64,000 nucleotides of DNA. Origin: Collinsella sp. TM10-22 (GTDB lineage Bacteria > Actinomycetota > Coriobacteriia > Coriobacteriales > Coriobacteriaceae). The stretch is taken from the NCBI RefSeq assembly GCF_003466125.1, contig NZ_QSOC01000006.1, positions 1 to 64,000 of the forward strand, written 5' to 3'. Both the position numbers and the translations under genes were made by a program. Under the pieces are notes generated by a model, which saw nothing but the letters and a program-made list of their open reading frames with translations, did not search any database and was not told the DNA's origin. The stretch's first letter is position 1, and each line of letters starts with the position of its first letter. Shown here in pieces: positions 1 to 7,485 of this stretch.

Positions 1-773
1 CCGTGGGGACACATGTATGTCAATCCTGGTCTAACAGAGCCAAACGTAATGCCAGTCCCCGCCCGGACGCACAGCTTGATGGCGGGGATGCTGGCGACCT
101 CGAACGTGCCTGCGAAGTCGTCAAGATCGAGGTCGCGCGCGGCGAGGTGCTTCTCTAGGATCTCGCGCGTGCCCGACCCCGCTTCGCGTAGGATGAGCCT
201 GCGGTCGAGTAGGCTGGCCATGGATACCGGCTTATAGGACGCGTCGAACTCATCTGCGCTCCCAACAGCTACATAGCGCTCGCGCGATACCGGGGCGGAG
301 TCGAAGAGGGCCCTGTTAAAGGATCCTTCTACCAAGGCGAAATCAATAGTACCGGCCTCCAGGCCTTCCACAAGCTCCTGCGTGTTGCCAACGCTCATCT
401 GCACCATCTCGTCGGGATGTTTTGCCATATGGCGGGCGAGTACGCGGGGAATCCAATAGTCGCAGATGGTGCGCGTGCAGCCAAAACGCAGGGGAGCCTT
501 GGCGGGCTGCTCCAGCGTTAGGGCTTTCGCTTGCGCCTTGAGCCTCGTCTCATCGTTCTCCATTGTTTCGAGCGCTCGAAACAGCATCGCCCCCGCTTGC
601 GTGAGCTCGCCGCGCCGGCCGCCCTTGTGGAAGAGGGCGCACCCGTAATGCGCCTCGAGCTGCCGGATATGCTGCGATACGGCGGGCTGGGTGATATGGA
701 GCTCCGCTGCCGCCTGCGTGAAGCTGCCCAGCCTGCAGACCGTCAAGAACGTATGGGTGCGGTAATCCAGCAC
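1..773 (-). CDS. LysR-family transcriptional regulator, C-terminus cut by window edge
   Basis: Reading leftward from a GTG at 771-773 (AGGAG lies just upstream), the frame stays open to position 1. The first 60 residues are a typical LysR winged helix-turn-helix (FLTVCRLGSFTQAAAELH, then ITQPAVSQHIRQLE). A substrate-binding domain follows, with FALVEGSF near residue 150 and the ILREAGSGTRE motif typical of the CysB/YeiE branch. It is divergent from a YeiH-type exporter, the same arrangement as E. coli yeiE/yeiH, so it probably controls that exporter in response to a small anion; this is inference. About 257 residues are visible; the usual length is near 300. An upstream ATG at 798 is in another frame. 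Confidence 0.9.
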   Translation of the reverse strand, partial: MLDYRTHTFLTVCRLGSFTQAAAELHITQPAVSQHIRQLEAHYGCALFHKGGRRGELTQAGAMLFRALETMENDETRLKAQAKALTLEQPAKAPLRFGCTRTICDYWIPRVLARHMAKHPDEMVQMSVGNTQELVEGLEAGTIDFALVEGSFNRALFDSAPVSRERYVAVGSADEFDASYKPVSMASLLDRRLILREAGSGTREILEKHLAARDLDLDDFAGTFEVASIPAIKLCVRAGTGITFGSVRPGLTYMCPH

Positions 774-798
774 GTTGACTCCTATGCTCAAGAATCAT

Positions 799-833
799 CT
801 ATAACATCGTCCATATATAACAAATACTTATAG
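799..833. promoter_or_regulatory. Inverted repeat in the LysR/exporter divergent promoter
   Basis: CTATAA at 799-804 is mirrored by TTATAG at 828-833 in an AT-rich patch between the two divergent genes. The position fits a LysR binding site. No footprint-level evidence is visible, so the operator role is inferred. Confidence 0.4.
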
Positions 834-990
834 AGTGATAACCAATAGGGTGAAAAGAATTATAAGCCAAGGTAGTACTATCGCTATGCATTCAATCTTG
901 GCTGTTTGCCGAGAGAGATTTGGGTTTATGTCGTAGGCGGCGGAGCGGTTCCGCGCATGCAGGGACGGCGCGTATAGAGAGGAAGAAGAT

Positions 991-2046
991 ATGGCGGAAA
1001 GAACGTGGGACAAGGTTCAAGATAGCTGGAGGGGCGTGGCGCTATGCCTGCTTATCGCTCTGCCGGCATGGTTTTTGGGCAAGCGCTTCGACGTGATCGG
1101 CGGGCCGGTCTTCGCCATCCTCATCGGTATGGTGCTGGCGCTGTTTATTAAGGACGACGCGGCGTTGCCGTTTGCGCCCGGTATCAAGTTCACCTCTAAG
1201 AAGATCTTGCAGTACGCGGTTATCCTGTTGGGCTTTGGCCTCAACCTTTCCCAGATCGCGCGCGTGGGCGCCCGTTCGCTGCCCATTATCGTGGCGACTA
1301 TCACCACGTCGCTGGTGATTTCTTTCGCCCTGCATCGCGCCCTCAAGATCCCCACCAAGATTTCCACTCTGGTGGGCGTGGGGTCGTCAATCTGCGGCGG
1401 CTCGGCAATCGCGGCGACCGCTCCGGTTATCGATGCGGACGATGAGGAGATCGCGCAGGCCATCAGCGTCATCTTCTTGTTCAACATCATCGCCGCGCTT
1501 ATTTTCCCGGCTCTTGGCGGCATGCTTGGCCTTTCAAACGAGGGCTTTGGCCTGTTTGCCGGCACCGCCGTCAACGACACCTCGTCCGTAACCGCCGCCG
1601 CTGCCGCGTGGGACGGCATACACCCTGGCGCCAATACGTTGGACGAGGCGACCATTGTGAAGCTCACCCGCACGCTCGCCATCATCCCCATCACGCTGGC
1701 GCTGGCATTTTGGCAGGTTCACAAGGCCAAGCGCGCCGCCGCGAACGGCGAGGGCGGCGAAGCTGCGGGCACGTTCGATATCAAGAAGATCTTCCCCTTC
1801 TTTATCCTCTTCTTTGTGCTTGCCAGCGTGATCACCACGGTCTTCGCGCTACCTGCGGGCGTGACCGCGCCCATAAAGGAGCTCTCCAAGTTCTTCATTG
1901 TTATGGCTATGGCGGCGATTGGTTTCAACACCAATATAGTCAAGCTGGTTAAGACGGGCGGCAAACCCATCTTTATGGGTCTGTGCTGCTGGATCGGCAT
2001 CGCTCTGGTGAGCCTGGGCATGCAGCATCTGCTTGGCATTTGGTAG
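991..2046 (+). CDS. YeiH-family putative sulfate/anion exporter
   Basis: A 351-residue integral membrane protein of the PF03601 family (Cons_hypoth698, YeiH), with about ten hydrophobic segments. Family-typical stretches are [14 protein letters not shown] near residue 130, a [16 protein letters not shown] segment, and [16 protein letters not shown] near residue 190. The start ATG has AGAGGAAGAAG about seven bases upstream. The family is annotated as putative sulfate exporters, but the substrate is poorly established; in enterobacteria it pairs with a sulfite-responsive LysR regulator, and a LysR gene lies divergently upstream here. Export of sulfite or a related anion is inferred. Confidence 0.85.
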   Translation: MAERTWDKVQDSWRGVALCLLIALPAWFLGKRFDVIGGPVFAILIGMVLALFIKDDAALPFAPGIKFTSKKILQYAVILLGFGLNLSQIARVGARSLPIIVATITTSLVISFALHRALKIPTKISTLVGVGSSICGGSAIAATAPVIDADDEEIAQAISVIFLFNIIAALIFPALGGMLGLSNEGFGLFAGTAVNDTSSVTAAAAAWDGIHPGANTLDEATIVKLTRTLAIIPITLALAFWQVHKAKRAAANGEGGEAAGTFDIKKIFPFFILFFVLASVITTVFALPAGVTAPIKELSKFFIVMAMAAIGFNTNIVKLVKTGGKPIFMGLCCWIGIALVSLGMQHLLGIW

Positions 2047-2085
2047 GCTATTGTCTTTAAAAGGAAAAAAGCATCGCGCGTTCTG

Positions 2086-2123
2086 CGCCTCGAAATCTCA
2101 GAAGGGGTTTCGAGGCGTTTTTT
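2086..2123 (+). terminator. Rho-independent terminator of the exporter gene
   Basis: CGCCTCGAAA at 2086-2095 pairs perfectly with TTTCGAGGCG at 2108-2117, followed by a run of six T. Confidence 0.9.
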
Positions 2124-2144
2124 AGGGCGGCGGATTAGCATTCT

Positions 2145-2845
2145 GAGTGCAACGGCATGGGGCCTGCTCACGAGCGTGGCGCACTCCCGGGGGCTACGAT
2201 GTTGGCTGTCTAGGTCAACGTCGGAGCGAGGGGACATGCGCCGCTACAGGCATCTTAGCGCCGAGGAGCGCGACAGGATAGCGGAGATGCACGCGAGGCA
2301 TGAGGGGGTCTCGGCTATCGCCGCTGCGATAGGCAGGAACAAGTCCACGGTGAGCAGGGAGATCGCCAGGAACGGCCGGAACGGGCGCTACGGGGCCATC
2401 GCCGCCCAGTCGCGCTCCGACGCCCGCCGCAAGGCCTGCAGGCCCCGCAAGAGGCTCTCCGACCCGGCCCTCGCGGCCGAGGTGCGCAGGCGCATCGTCG
2501 ACGACCGCCGGTCGCCCGAGCAGATAGACGGCAGGTCCCGCCTCGAGCGCGGCGGGCGCTGCGTCGTGAGCTTCTCCACCATCTACCGTGCCGTGAACGC
2601 CGGCGAGCCCGCCTATTCCGAAGGGGGCATACGGGCGGTATCCGCCCGCTATGATTCTCGTAGTTCATCTTGACCACGGGTTCATTTTAAGTAAGCAGTG
2701 CAGCTATGAGCTGAGGATAAAGCGCCACAGTGTGCCCCGCGCTCTCGACTTCTCGGTAGAAACGTGAGCCTTTGGTCAATGCATCTCAAGATTGAGCGAT
2801 GGTTCCGCTTTTGATTTGGTGGCATGACGGAGTGCGACGGCATGG
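2145..2845. repeat. Direct repeat bracketing the IS30 fragment
   Basis: GAGTGCAACGGCATGG at 2145-2160 recurs with one mismatch as GAGTGCGACGGCATGG at 2830-2845. The copies have the same orientation, with the transposase fragment between them. This could mark a second, lost insertion-sequence end or a duplicated target. No clean terminal inverted repeat was found, so IS boundaries cannot be placed. The non-coding 2674-2897 stretch between the fragment and the next gene shows nothing else recognisable. Confidence 0.35.
2236..2673 (+). pseudogene. IS30-family transposase, N-terminal fragment
   Basis: From the ATG at 2236 the product shows the IS30 N-terminal helix-turn-helix: YRHLSAEERDRIAEMHARH, then AIAAAIGRNKSTVSREIARN. 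The conserved DDRRSPEQI and SFSTIYRAV segments that precede the catalytic domain follow. The frame then degenerates into non-homologous residues and stops after 145 residues; intact IS30 transposases have about 300-390. The whole DDE (rve) catalytic core is missing, so it cannot transpose alone. The break point coincides with a small GC hairpin (CGGGCGG at 2632-2638 with CCGCCCG at 2642-2648). It is a mobile-element scar beside the restriction-like genes downstream. Confidence 0.85.
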
Positions 2846-2897
2846 CATTGTCGCATCGCTGTGCTGTCGCAGCGCCAGACGTCTTCGTGGCCGCCGT

Positions 2898-3242
2898 TCA
2901 GCCCTCGTCGAGCTCCTTCAGCCGGAAGAGGCAGCGGTCCAGAAACCCGCTCCTGGCTTGCGCGGCAAGGAGTCCGTCGCAGAAGCGGTCGCCACGAACG
3001 CACCACGTGATGCATGCACGTATCAGGTCAATGTCCCCATGGTCGATGTCGCAGCTGCCTATGCCTTCCGAGGTGTCGATGCCATGGCGTTCAAGCGTCT
3101 CGAAGTAGCTGGTGTCCGCGAACCCGTCCAGTTCATAGAAATCGTCGACGAAATCCTCGAGTCCGAGCGTCCCGCCCCCAAGCTCGACATTCATGTTTCT
3201 GTCCTCCAGCTTGCCAGCGTGCTTGGTTAGTCTTTCGAACAT
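2898..3242 (-). CDS. DUF6508-like protein
   Basis: A 114-residue acidic protein. Its C-terminal half (YFETLERHGID, then ACITWCVRGDRFCDGLLAA and FLDRCLFRLKELD) matches my memory of DUF6508, a small soluble family of unknown function common in gut Actinobacteria and Firmicutes. AAGGAG lies seven bases before the ATG. Only nine bases separate it from the stop of the GmrSD-like gene on the same strand, so the two are almost certainly co-transcribed. A partner or accessory role to the nuclease is possible from context only; DUF6508 genes also occur in other settings. Confidence 0.6.
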   Translation of the reverse strand: MFERLTKHAGKLEDRNMNVELGGGTLGLEDFVDDFYELDGFADTSYFETLERHGIDTSEGIGSCDIDHGDIDLIRACITWCVRGDRFCDGLLAAQARSGFLDRCLFRLKELDEG

Positions 3243-3251
3243 GTTCGCTCC

Positions 3252-4985
3252 TTAGCTCAAAAGTCCGTTGTCGCCCAGGTAGTCCACGAAGGCATCGATG
3301 ATCTGAGCCGTGCGAGTCGCGATGTCTATTTCGGTGAAGTCTCCCATGACTTGTGTCAGGCGCTTGAGTTCCGCGATCTTTGTTCCGGCTTTGCGCTTGC
3401 CATTGCCGTCGGTGTATCCCTCATAGTACTTGCGTTTATCGCAGAATCTGTAGTCGGCCGCGCGGATGTTTACACGCTTCTCGAGCAGCGCCTTGTTACC
3501 CAGCGCCTCCAGGTTGGATTGGTCGACGAGCGGGTCTACCTCGTTGCGCTTCTTGGCATAGATGTGCTCAATTTCGAGCGTAGTGTCTAGGTCCATGAGT
3601 GGTTGATCTGGGTCTGCGTACGCCCACCAAGTGAGCATGGACTTCGTTACAGGCCTGCCGTTGGTGAACACGTAGGTTCGGAATCGCTCAGCAATATTTG
3701 CGCGATTGAAGTGGTGGTTGGGAAACTCCACCGGGCGGTGCTCCACGATGTTGATCATCTCGGGATACACTGGCGAACGCAGCGCATTTACGCCGGGACG
3801 CTCAATGGCGTAGGCGAGAACGAATGCCGTGATCTTGTTTAGAAAGCCGTAGAGTGCCTCGTCATCGAGGACACTTTTGCTGTCGCGGTTGGCAAGGAAC
3901 CAGACGCTTAGCAGATAGGTCCACATGCCGTTGGGGGCGTAGTTCAGCACGAAGAGCCTGCGGAGCACGCGCTCGCTGAACCCTTCCTGCGCGTCGACGC
4001 GTTTCCAGAAGCCGAGCAGCGCCTCGAGATCGTCGAGCGTGGCGTCCTCCTTGAGCATGGCGTAGCCATCGGCACCGAAGAAGTCGCGCAACGATGCGGT
4101 GGTCGTGTCGCGGATGCCTTTCTTCGCGCGGCGGTAGTACATATAGCGCGTAAATAGCTCATCGGTTGGTGTACCGCGCATGGGCCGGAAGATAGCGTTC
4201 GCTCCCTCCTCGAGCGCCTTCCAGCGACGGATGAACTCGTCCTTGCGCCCCGTGTCGGAATAATGCTTGTAGAACTGGCTTTTGAAGATGTCGGCATCCG
4301 AGAGAGGCAGCCCTCGGTCGTTTAGAGTCGAGAAGATGCGTAGCGCGGTGTCCTGCGACTCCGCTTCAATGGGTAACAGTATCACATTGTTGATGACGCG
4401 TGTGGCCATGTAGACGGTGTAGGTGGGCCACTCGCTCACCAGTTGTTCAATTTTCCTCTGGAAGAAAGCGAAGTTGCGGGCATAAGCGCTCTTCCAGCCA
4501 TCGCCTACGTTGCCCTCTCGTAAAATCTCGAGGAATTCATTCTTGTCGTTGTCCGATGCAACCTCGGAGTCGATCTTGAGGCGCTCCATGTCGGGCTCGT
4601 CGAACTCGTCGGTTTTCCATACACAACGGGCGATTGCCTCGCGCATCTTCACAGACTGCTTATCCTTCATGTTGGTGAACTTGTCGTAGAACGCGCGGAG
4701 CAGCAGCATGATGGTGGTGAGGCGCTGCTGGCCGTCAATGATCTCAAGTTGGCCAGAGAGGTTCTTAAAGGTGACGATGGGCCCTAGAAAGTATTCGTCG
4801 TTTTCGCTGTCGAAACGCTCGTAGTCATCGCCTGGAAAAGCGAACGAGAACAGGTCATCCCACAGCGTTGCGCATTCATCCTCGCCCCAGGCGTAGGGCC
4901 TCTGGTAGTCGGGGATGAGGAAGTCTGATCGCTTATCGGTGAGAAGATCGCGAATCGATCGCTGGTCGATGTTGAGCTTGGACAT
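3252..4985 (-). CDS. GmrSD-like DUF262/DUF1524 protein, probable type IV restriction enzyme
   Basis: 577 residues from the ATG at 4985 (GGAAGG eight bases upstream). A longer in-frame ATG reaches 5255, but the extension looks non-coding. The N-terminal DUF262 domain shows IPDYQRPYAWGEDE at residues 24-37 and the ParB/Srx-like DGQQR nucleotide-binding motif at 84-88, then IFSTLNDRGLPLSDADI. The C-terminal DUF1524 HNH-like segment carries IEHIYAKKRN near residue 472 and LGN a little later; it lacks the proline usual in the HxxP form. In GmrSD, DUF262 couples NTP hydrolysis to cleavage of modified phage DNA by the HNH domain, so defence is likely. A TATAAT-like -10 lies at 5026-5031 on this strand. 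The DNA looks less GC-rich than the core genes, and an IS30 scar is adjacent. Confidence 0.8.
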   Translation of the reverse strand: MSKLNIDQRSIRDLLTDKRSDFLIPDYQRPYAWGEDECATLWDDLFSFAFPGDDYERFDSENDEYFLGPIVTFKNLSGQLEIIDGQQRLTTIMLLLRAFYDKFTNMKDKQSVKMREAIARCVWKTDEFDEPDMERLKIDSEVASDNDKNEFLEILREGNVGDGWKSAYARNFAFFQRKIEQLVSEWPTYTVYMATRVINNVILLPIEAESQDTALRIFSTLNDRGLPLSDADIFKSQFYKHYSDTGRKDEFIRRWKALEEGANAIFRPMRGTPTDELFTRYMYYRRAKKGIRDTTTASLRDFFGADGYAMLKEDATLDDLEALLGFWKRVDAQEGFSERVLRRLFVLNYAPNGMWTYLLSVWFLANRDSKSVLDDEALYGFLNKITAFVLAYAIERPGVNALRSPVYPEMINIVEHRPVEFPNHHFNRANIAERFRTYVFTNGRPVTKSMLTWWAYADPDQPLMDLDTTLEIEHIYAKKRNEVDPLVDQSNLEALGNKALLEKRVNIRAADYRFCDKRKYYEGYTDGNGKRKAGTKIAELKRLTQVMGDFTEIDIATRTAQIIDAFVDYLGDNGLLS

Positions 4986-5272
4986 GAGCTGTACCTTCCG
5001 CGCAGGAACAATCAAGATGACACGGATTATATCGCCGAAGTCGTCATTCGCTCCATTGCTGAGAGTTATTGAATCTAGCAACCTCTGGCCAACCCTTACG
5101 GTTTCATGTCGTGATCCATATCGGCGCTGATCAATGCCCGTGATGCTTCTGCTTGCACCTTCTTTGGAGGGCACGAACGAGAGATGCGGTCTACAGACGA
5201 CTGAATAGCTCCATTCGTTTTGGTTACAAGAAAACATGCTGCGCGCCTGCGGCATGAAGGAGAGGGAATCCT

Positions 5273-5803
5273 ATGAAAATCGTTGTATTGAGCGGCAGCC
5301 CGCGCAAGGGCGCCAATACCGACACCATGGTTGAGGCGTTTGCCGAGACCGCGCGTGAGGGCGACAATGCGGTCGAGGTCGTCCGCGTTGCCAGCAAGAA
5401 GATCGCCGGCTGCTTGGGATGCCAATACTGCTTCGCCCATGAGGGCGTCTGCGTGCAGAAGGATGACATGGCCAACGTGATCGAGTCGCTGAAAGACACC
5501 GACATGGTTGTCTTCGCTTCGCCTATCTACTGGTTTGATATCACTGCACAGGAGAAGGCTGTCATCGACCGCCTGTACGCCTTCGGTGCTACGGGCTTCC
5601 CGTTCACCAAGACGGCCCTTTTGCTCGATAGCCACAGCGAGGGCGTCTATGATGCGGCTATCGCTATGTACAAGTCAGCCTGCGCGTACTGCAAGTGGGA
5701 GGACCAGGGCATTGTCACCATTAGCGGCATGACCGAGCGCGACAGCATGGCCTCCTCGCCCAAGCTGGAAAAGGTGCGAGAGCTCGCTCGCAAGCTCGCC
5801 TAA
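5273..5803 (+). CDS. Flavodoxin-family NAD(P)H-dependent FMN reductase, iron-sulfur flavoprotein type
   Basis: 176 residues starting MKIVVLSGSPRKGANT, the FMN phosphate loop of the NADPH-dependent FMN reductase/iron-sulfur flavoprotein family. CLGCQYCFAHEGVC at about 48-61 supplies closely spaced cysteines as in proteins that bind a cubane cluster. FASPIYWFDITAQEK at about 81-95 forms the second FMN-contact loop. GGAGAGGG precedes the ATG. It probably carries electrons from NAD(P)H to quinone-like or metal acceptors in the cytoplasm; the substrate cannot be read from sequence. A related protein is cut by the right edge of the window. Confidence 0.85.
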   Translation: MKIVVLSGSPRKGANTDTMVEAFAETAREGDNAVEVVRVASKKIAGCLGCQYCFAHEGVCVQKDDMANVIESLKDTDMVVFASPIYWFDITAQEKAVIDRLYAFGATGFPFTKTALLLDSHSEGVYDAAIAMYKSACAYCKWEDQGIVTISGMTERDSMASSPKLEKVRELARKLA

Positions 5804-5815
5804 GGGCTCGAAGAG

Positions 5816-5882
5816 CGCATGGCAATCAACACTAGTGGAAATGCTTGCTGTCCTTACCAAGAGGAATGCTGATTGCCATGCG
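5816..5882. repeat. 13-bp inverted repeat after the flavodoxin gene
   Basis: CGCATGGCAATCA at 5816-5828 is exactly mirrored by TGATTGCCATGCG at 5870-5882, with 41 bases between. No T-tract follows, so it is not a standard terminator. It might be a folded 3' end or a remnant boundary. Confidence 0.5.
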
Positions 5883-5911
5883 TTGAAGTCCTTGCGGACA
5901 ATCTTGGCGCG

Positions 5912-6100
5912 CTAGGAGGCCTTCTCGCTCAGGAACTCCTTGAACGCGGGGATGTCGAAGCCGACGAGGCCACGTCCACGTTCCCCGATAACGCCGTCCT
6001 CGAGGAGGCGGCGTTTGTATTGACTTGCATAGTTGCTGGCGACGCCCATACGCTTGGCAATTTCTGAGACCCTGCTGGGGCCAGAATCGGGCAGAAGACT
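5912..6100 (-). pseudogene. C-terminal remnant of an AAA ATPase/DNA-binding protein
   Basis: Reading leftward to a stop at 5912, the frame encodes SRVSEIAKRMGVASNYASQY, then KRRLLEDGVIGERGRGLVGF and DIPAFKEFLSEKAS. This matches the winged-helix tail of large ATP-binding proteins common in Coriobacteriia, in which such a sequence ends the chain. No ATPase core or start codon exists upstream; the sequence runs straight into the operator of the next gene. About 55-60 residues survive, so this is debris of a lost gene. Confidence 0.6.
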
Positions 6101-6107
6101 GTGAGTG

Positions 6108-6134
6108 AAAATCGGGAGTAGCGCTCCCGATTTT
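6108..6134. promoter_or_regulatory. Perfect palindromic operator overlapping the -35 box of the AAA/DUF4143 gene
   Basis: AAAATCGGGAG at 6108-6118 and CTCCCGATTTT at 6124-6134 form an 11-bp perfect inverted repeat around a 5-nt centre. Its last two bases are the first two bases of the -35 hexamer. That position predicts repression of the downstream gene. It could also fold as a small hairpin in read-through RNA. Confidence 0.65.
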
Positions 6135-6161
6135 GACCAATTAACGTTTGTACGAGATAAT
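6133..6161 (+). promoter_or_regulatory. Sigma70-type promoter of the AAA/DUF4143 gene
   Basis: TTGACC at 6133-6138, a 17-nt spacer and GATAAT at 6156-6161. A transcript starting near 6168 excludes the in-frame ATG at 6148 and supports the start at 6187. Confidence 0.75.
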
Positions 6162-6186
6162 AGACTCCATAACGGGAGGCGATTGT

Positions 6187-7395
6187 ATGTACATCGAGCG
6201 CGAAATTGAACAGACGATAGATTCGATGCTGGGACAGGGAAAAGTTGTCTTGGTGACCGGAGCGCGCCAAGTTGGGAAGACGACGGTTCTCAAGCAACAT
6301 CTAGGCGACCGATTCGACTATGTTTCGATGGAGAACCCGCGGGATTATCTTCTTGCAAAAGAGGACGCCGCCCTGTTTTTCGAGTCTCATGATCTGCCGA
6401 TCATCATTGATGAGATTCAGCGAGTGCCTGAGCTTTTTTCTCCGGTGAAGTGGGTTGTCGATCAATCAGAGGAGAAGGGACGAATCGTCCTCACGGGATC
6501 CCAGACATATCACCTTATGAAAGGGGTGAGCGAATCCTTGGCGGGGAGGATTAGAATTCTGGAGATGCCCTCTTTAAGCTTGCGCGAACTCGTTGGTGGT
6601 CCCCAGGGCCCTCGTCCGTATATCCCCAAAAAGGTTTCCTTGGCCTCTAAGATGTCTTCGGGAAATATTTGGAACATCATCCATAGGGGTTCGATGCCCG
6701 AACTGCAAGACCCAACTATCGATTGGGACTCCTATTATTCCGACTACGTTGCCGCATATCTCGAACGCGATGTTCGCGATCTTGTAAACGTAAAGGATGA
6801 GGCGAAGTTCTACAGCTTTATGGTCGCGTGCGCAGCGAGAACGGGGCAACTGTTAAATGCCACCGATATTGGAAACACCGTTGACGTCGACCGTAAGACG
6901 GTGAAGGCTTGGCTCTCGGTTTTGCAGGCGTCGAACATCGTTCGGATTGTCGAGCCCTTTTGGCCTAATGTTGATAAGCGTCTGACCAAGACCCCTAAGA
7001 TATTCTTTATGGATACAGGTCTTGTTTGTCATCTAACGAGGTGGATAACGCCGGAGCAATTGCGCAATGGGGCCGCGGCGGGGCATATATTTGAGACGTT
7101 CGTTGTCTCGGAAATTTTGAAGAGCTTTATGAACACGGGGAAGAGCCTTCGCGACGTATGGTTCTATCGAGACCAAAAGAAGCGCGAAATTGATTTGCTC
7201 ATCCAAGAGGGCCATATTCTCCATCCCGTCGAGGTGAAGATGTCGGCCACGGTGGGCAAAGATGCGGTGAAGAATTTTTCCTGTCTCGAGGGCCTGACCG
7301 GCTATGAAATTGGGTTTGGACACGTTGTCTGCCAAACCCCGGATCCATACCTTATTACCAAGGATGTCCAAGCGATTCCTGTGTGGGGCATATGA
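6187..7395 (+). CDS. AAA ATPase with DUF4143 nuclease-like domain
   Basis: 402 residues; the ATG at 6187 is chosen because GGGAGG sits seven bases upstream and the promoter lies only 25 bases before. An AAA_14 domain carries Walker A GARQVGKT at 25-32, Walker B PIIIDEIQ near 76-83 and the sensor VLTGSQ. A helical region follows, then a C-terminal DUF4143 domain with REIDLLI and HPVEVKMSA, the D...ExK signature of PD-(D/E)xK nuclease folds. The family is widespread in gut bacteria and hypervariable; its function is unproven, with defence and toxin-like roles proposed. The tight autoregulatory-looking operator fits a dosage-sensitive product. A second member sits at 12.0 kb. Confidence 0.85.
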   Translation: MYIEREIEQTIDSMLGQGKVVLVTGARQVGKTTVLKQHLGDRFDYVSMENPRDYLLAKEDAALFFESHDLPIIIDEIQRVPELFSPVKWVVDQSEEKGRIVLTGSQTYHLMKGVSESLAGRIRILEMPSLSLRELVGGPQGPRPYIPKKVSLASKMSSGNIWNIIHRGSMPELQDPTIDWDSYYSDYVAAYLERDVRDLVNVKDEAKFYSFMVACAARTGQLLNATDIGNTVDVDRKTVKAWLSVLQASNIVRIVEPFWPNVDKRLTKTPKIFFMDTGLVCHLTRWITPEQLRNGAAAGHIFETFVVSEILKSFMNTGKSLRDVWFYRDQKKREIDLLIQEGHILHPVEVKMSATVGKDAVKNFSCLEGLTGYEIGFGHVVCQTPDPYLITKDVQAIPVWGI

Positions 7396-7412
7396 TATAC
7401 GTTGCAACGAGC

Positions 7413-7456
7413 GGGGCACGGAGCGCGATGTTGCTGCGTTCCGGGCCCCACCGTTT
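7413..7456 (+). terminator. Terminator hairpin between convergent genes
   Basis: GGGGCACGGAGCGC at 7413-7426 pairs with GCGTTCCGGGCCCC at 7436-7449 with one mismatch and one wobble, then ACCGTTTT. It follows the AAA/DUF4143 gene. Confidence 0.6.
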
Positions 7457-7485
7457 TAAGAGCTTATGGCGGTTCTGCCGTTGTT

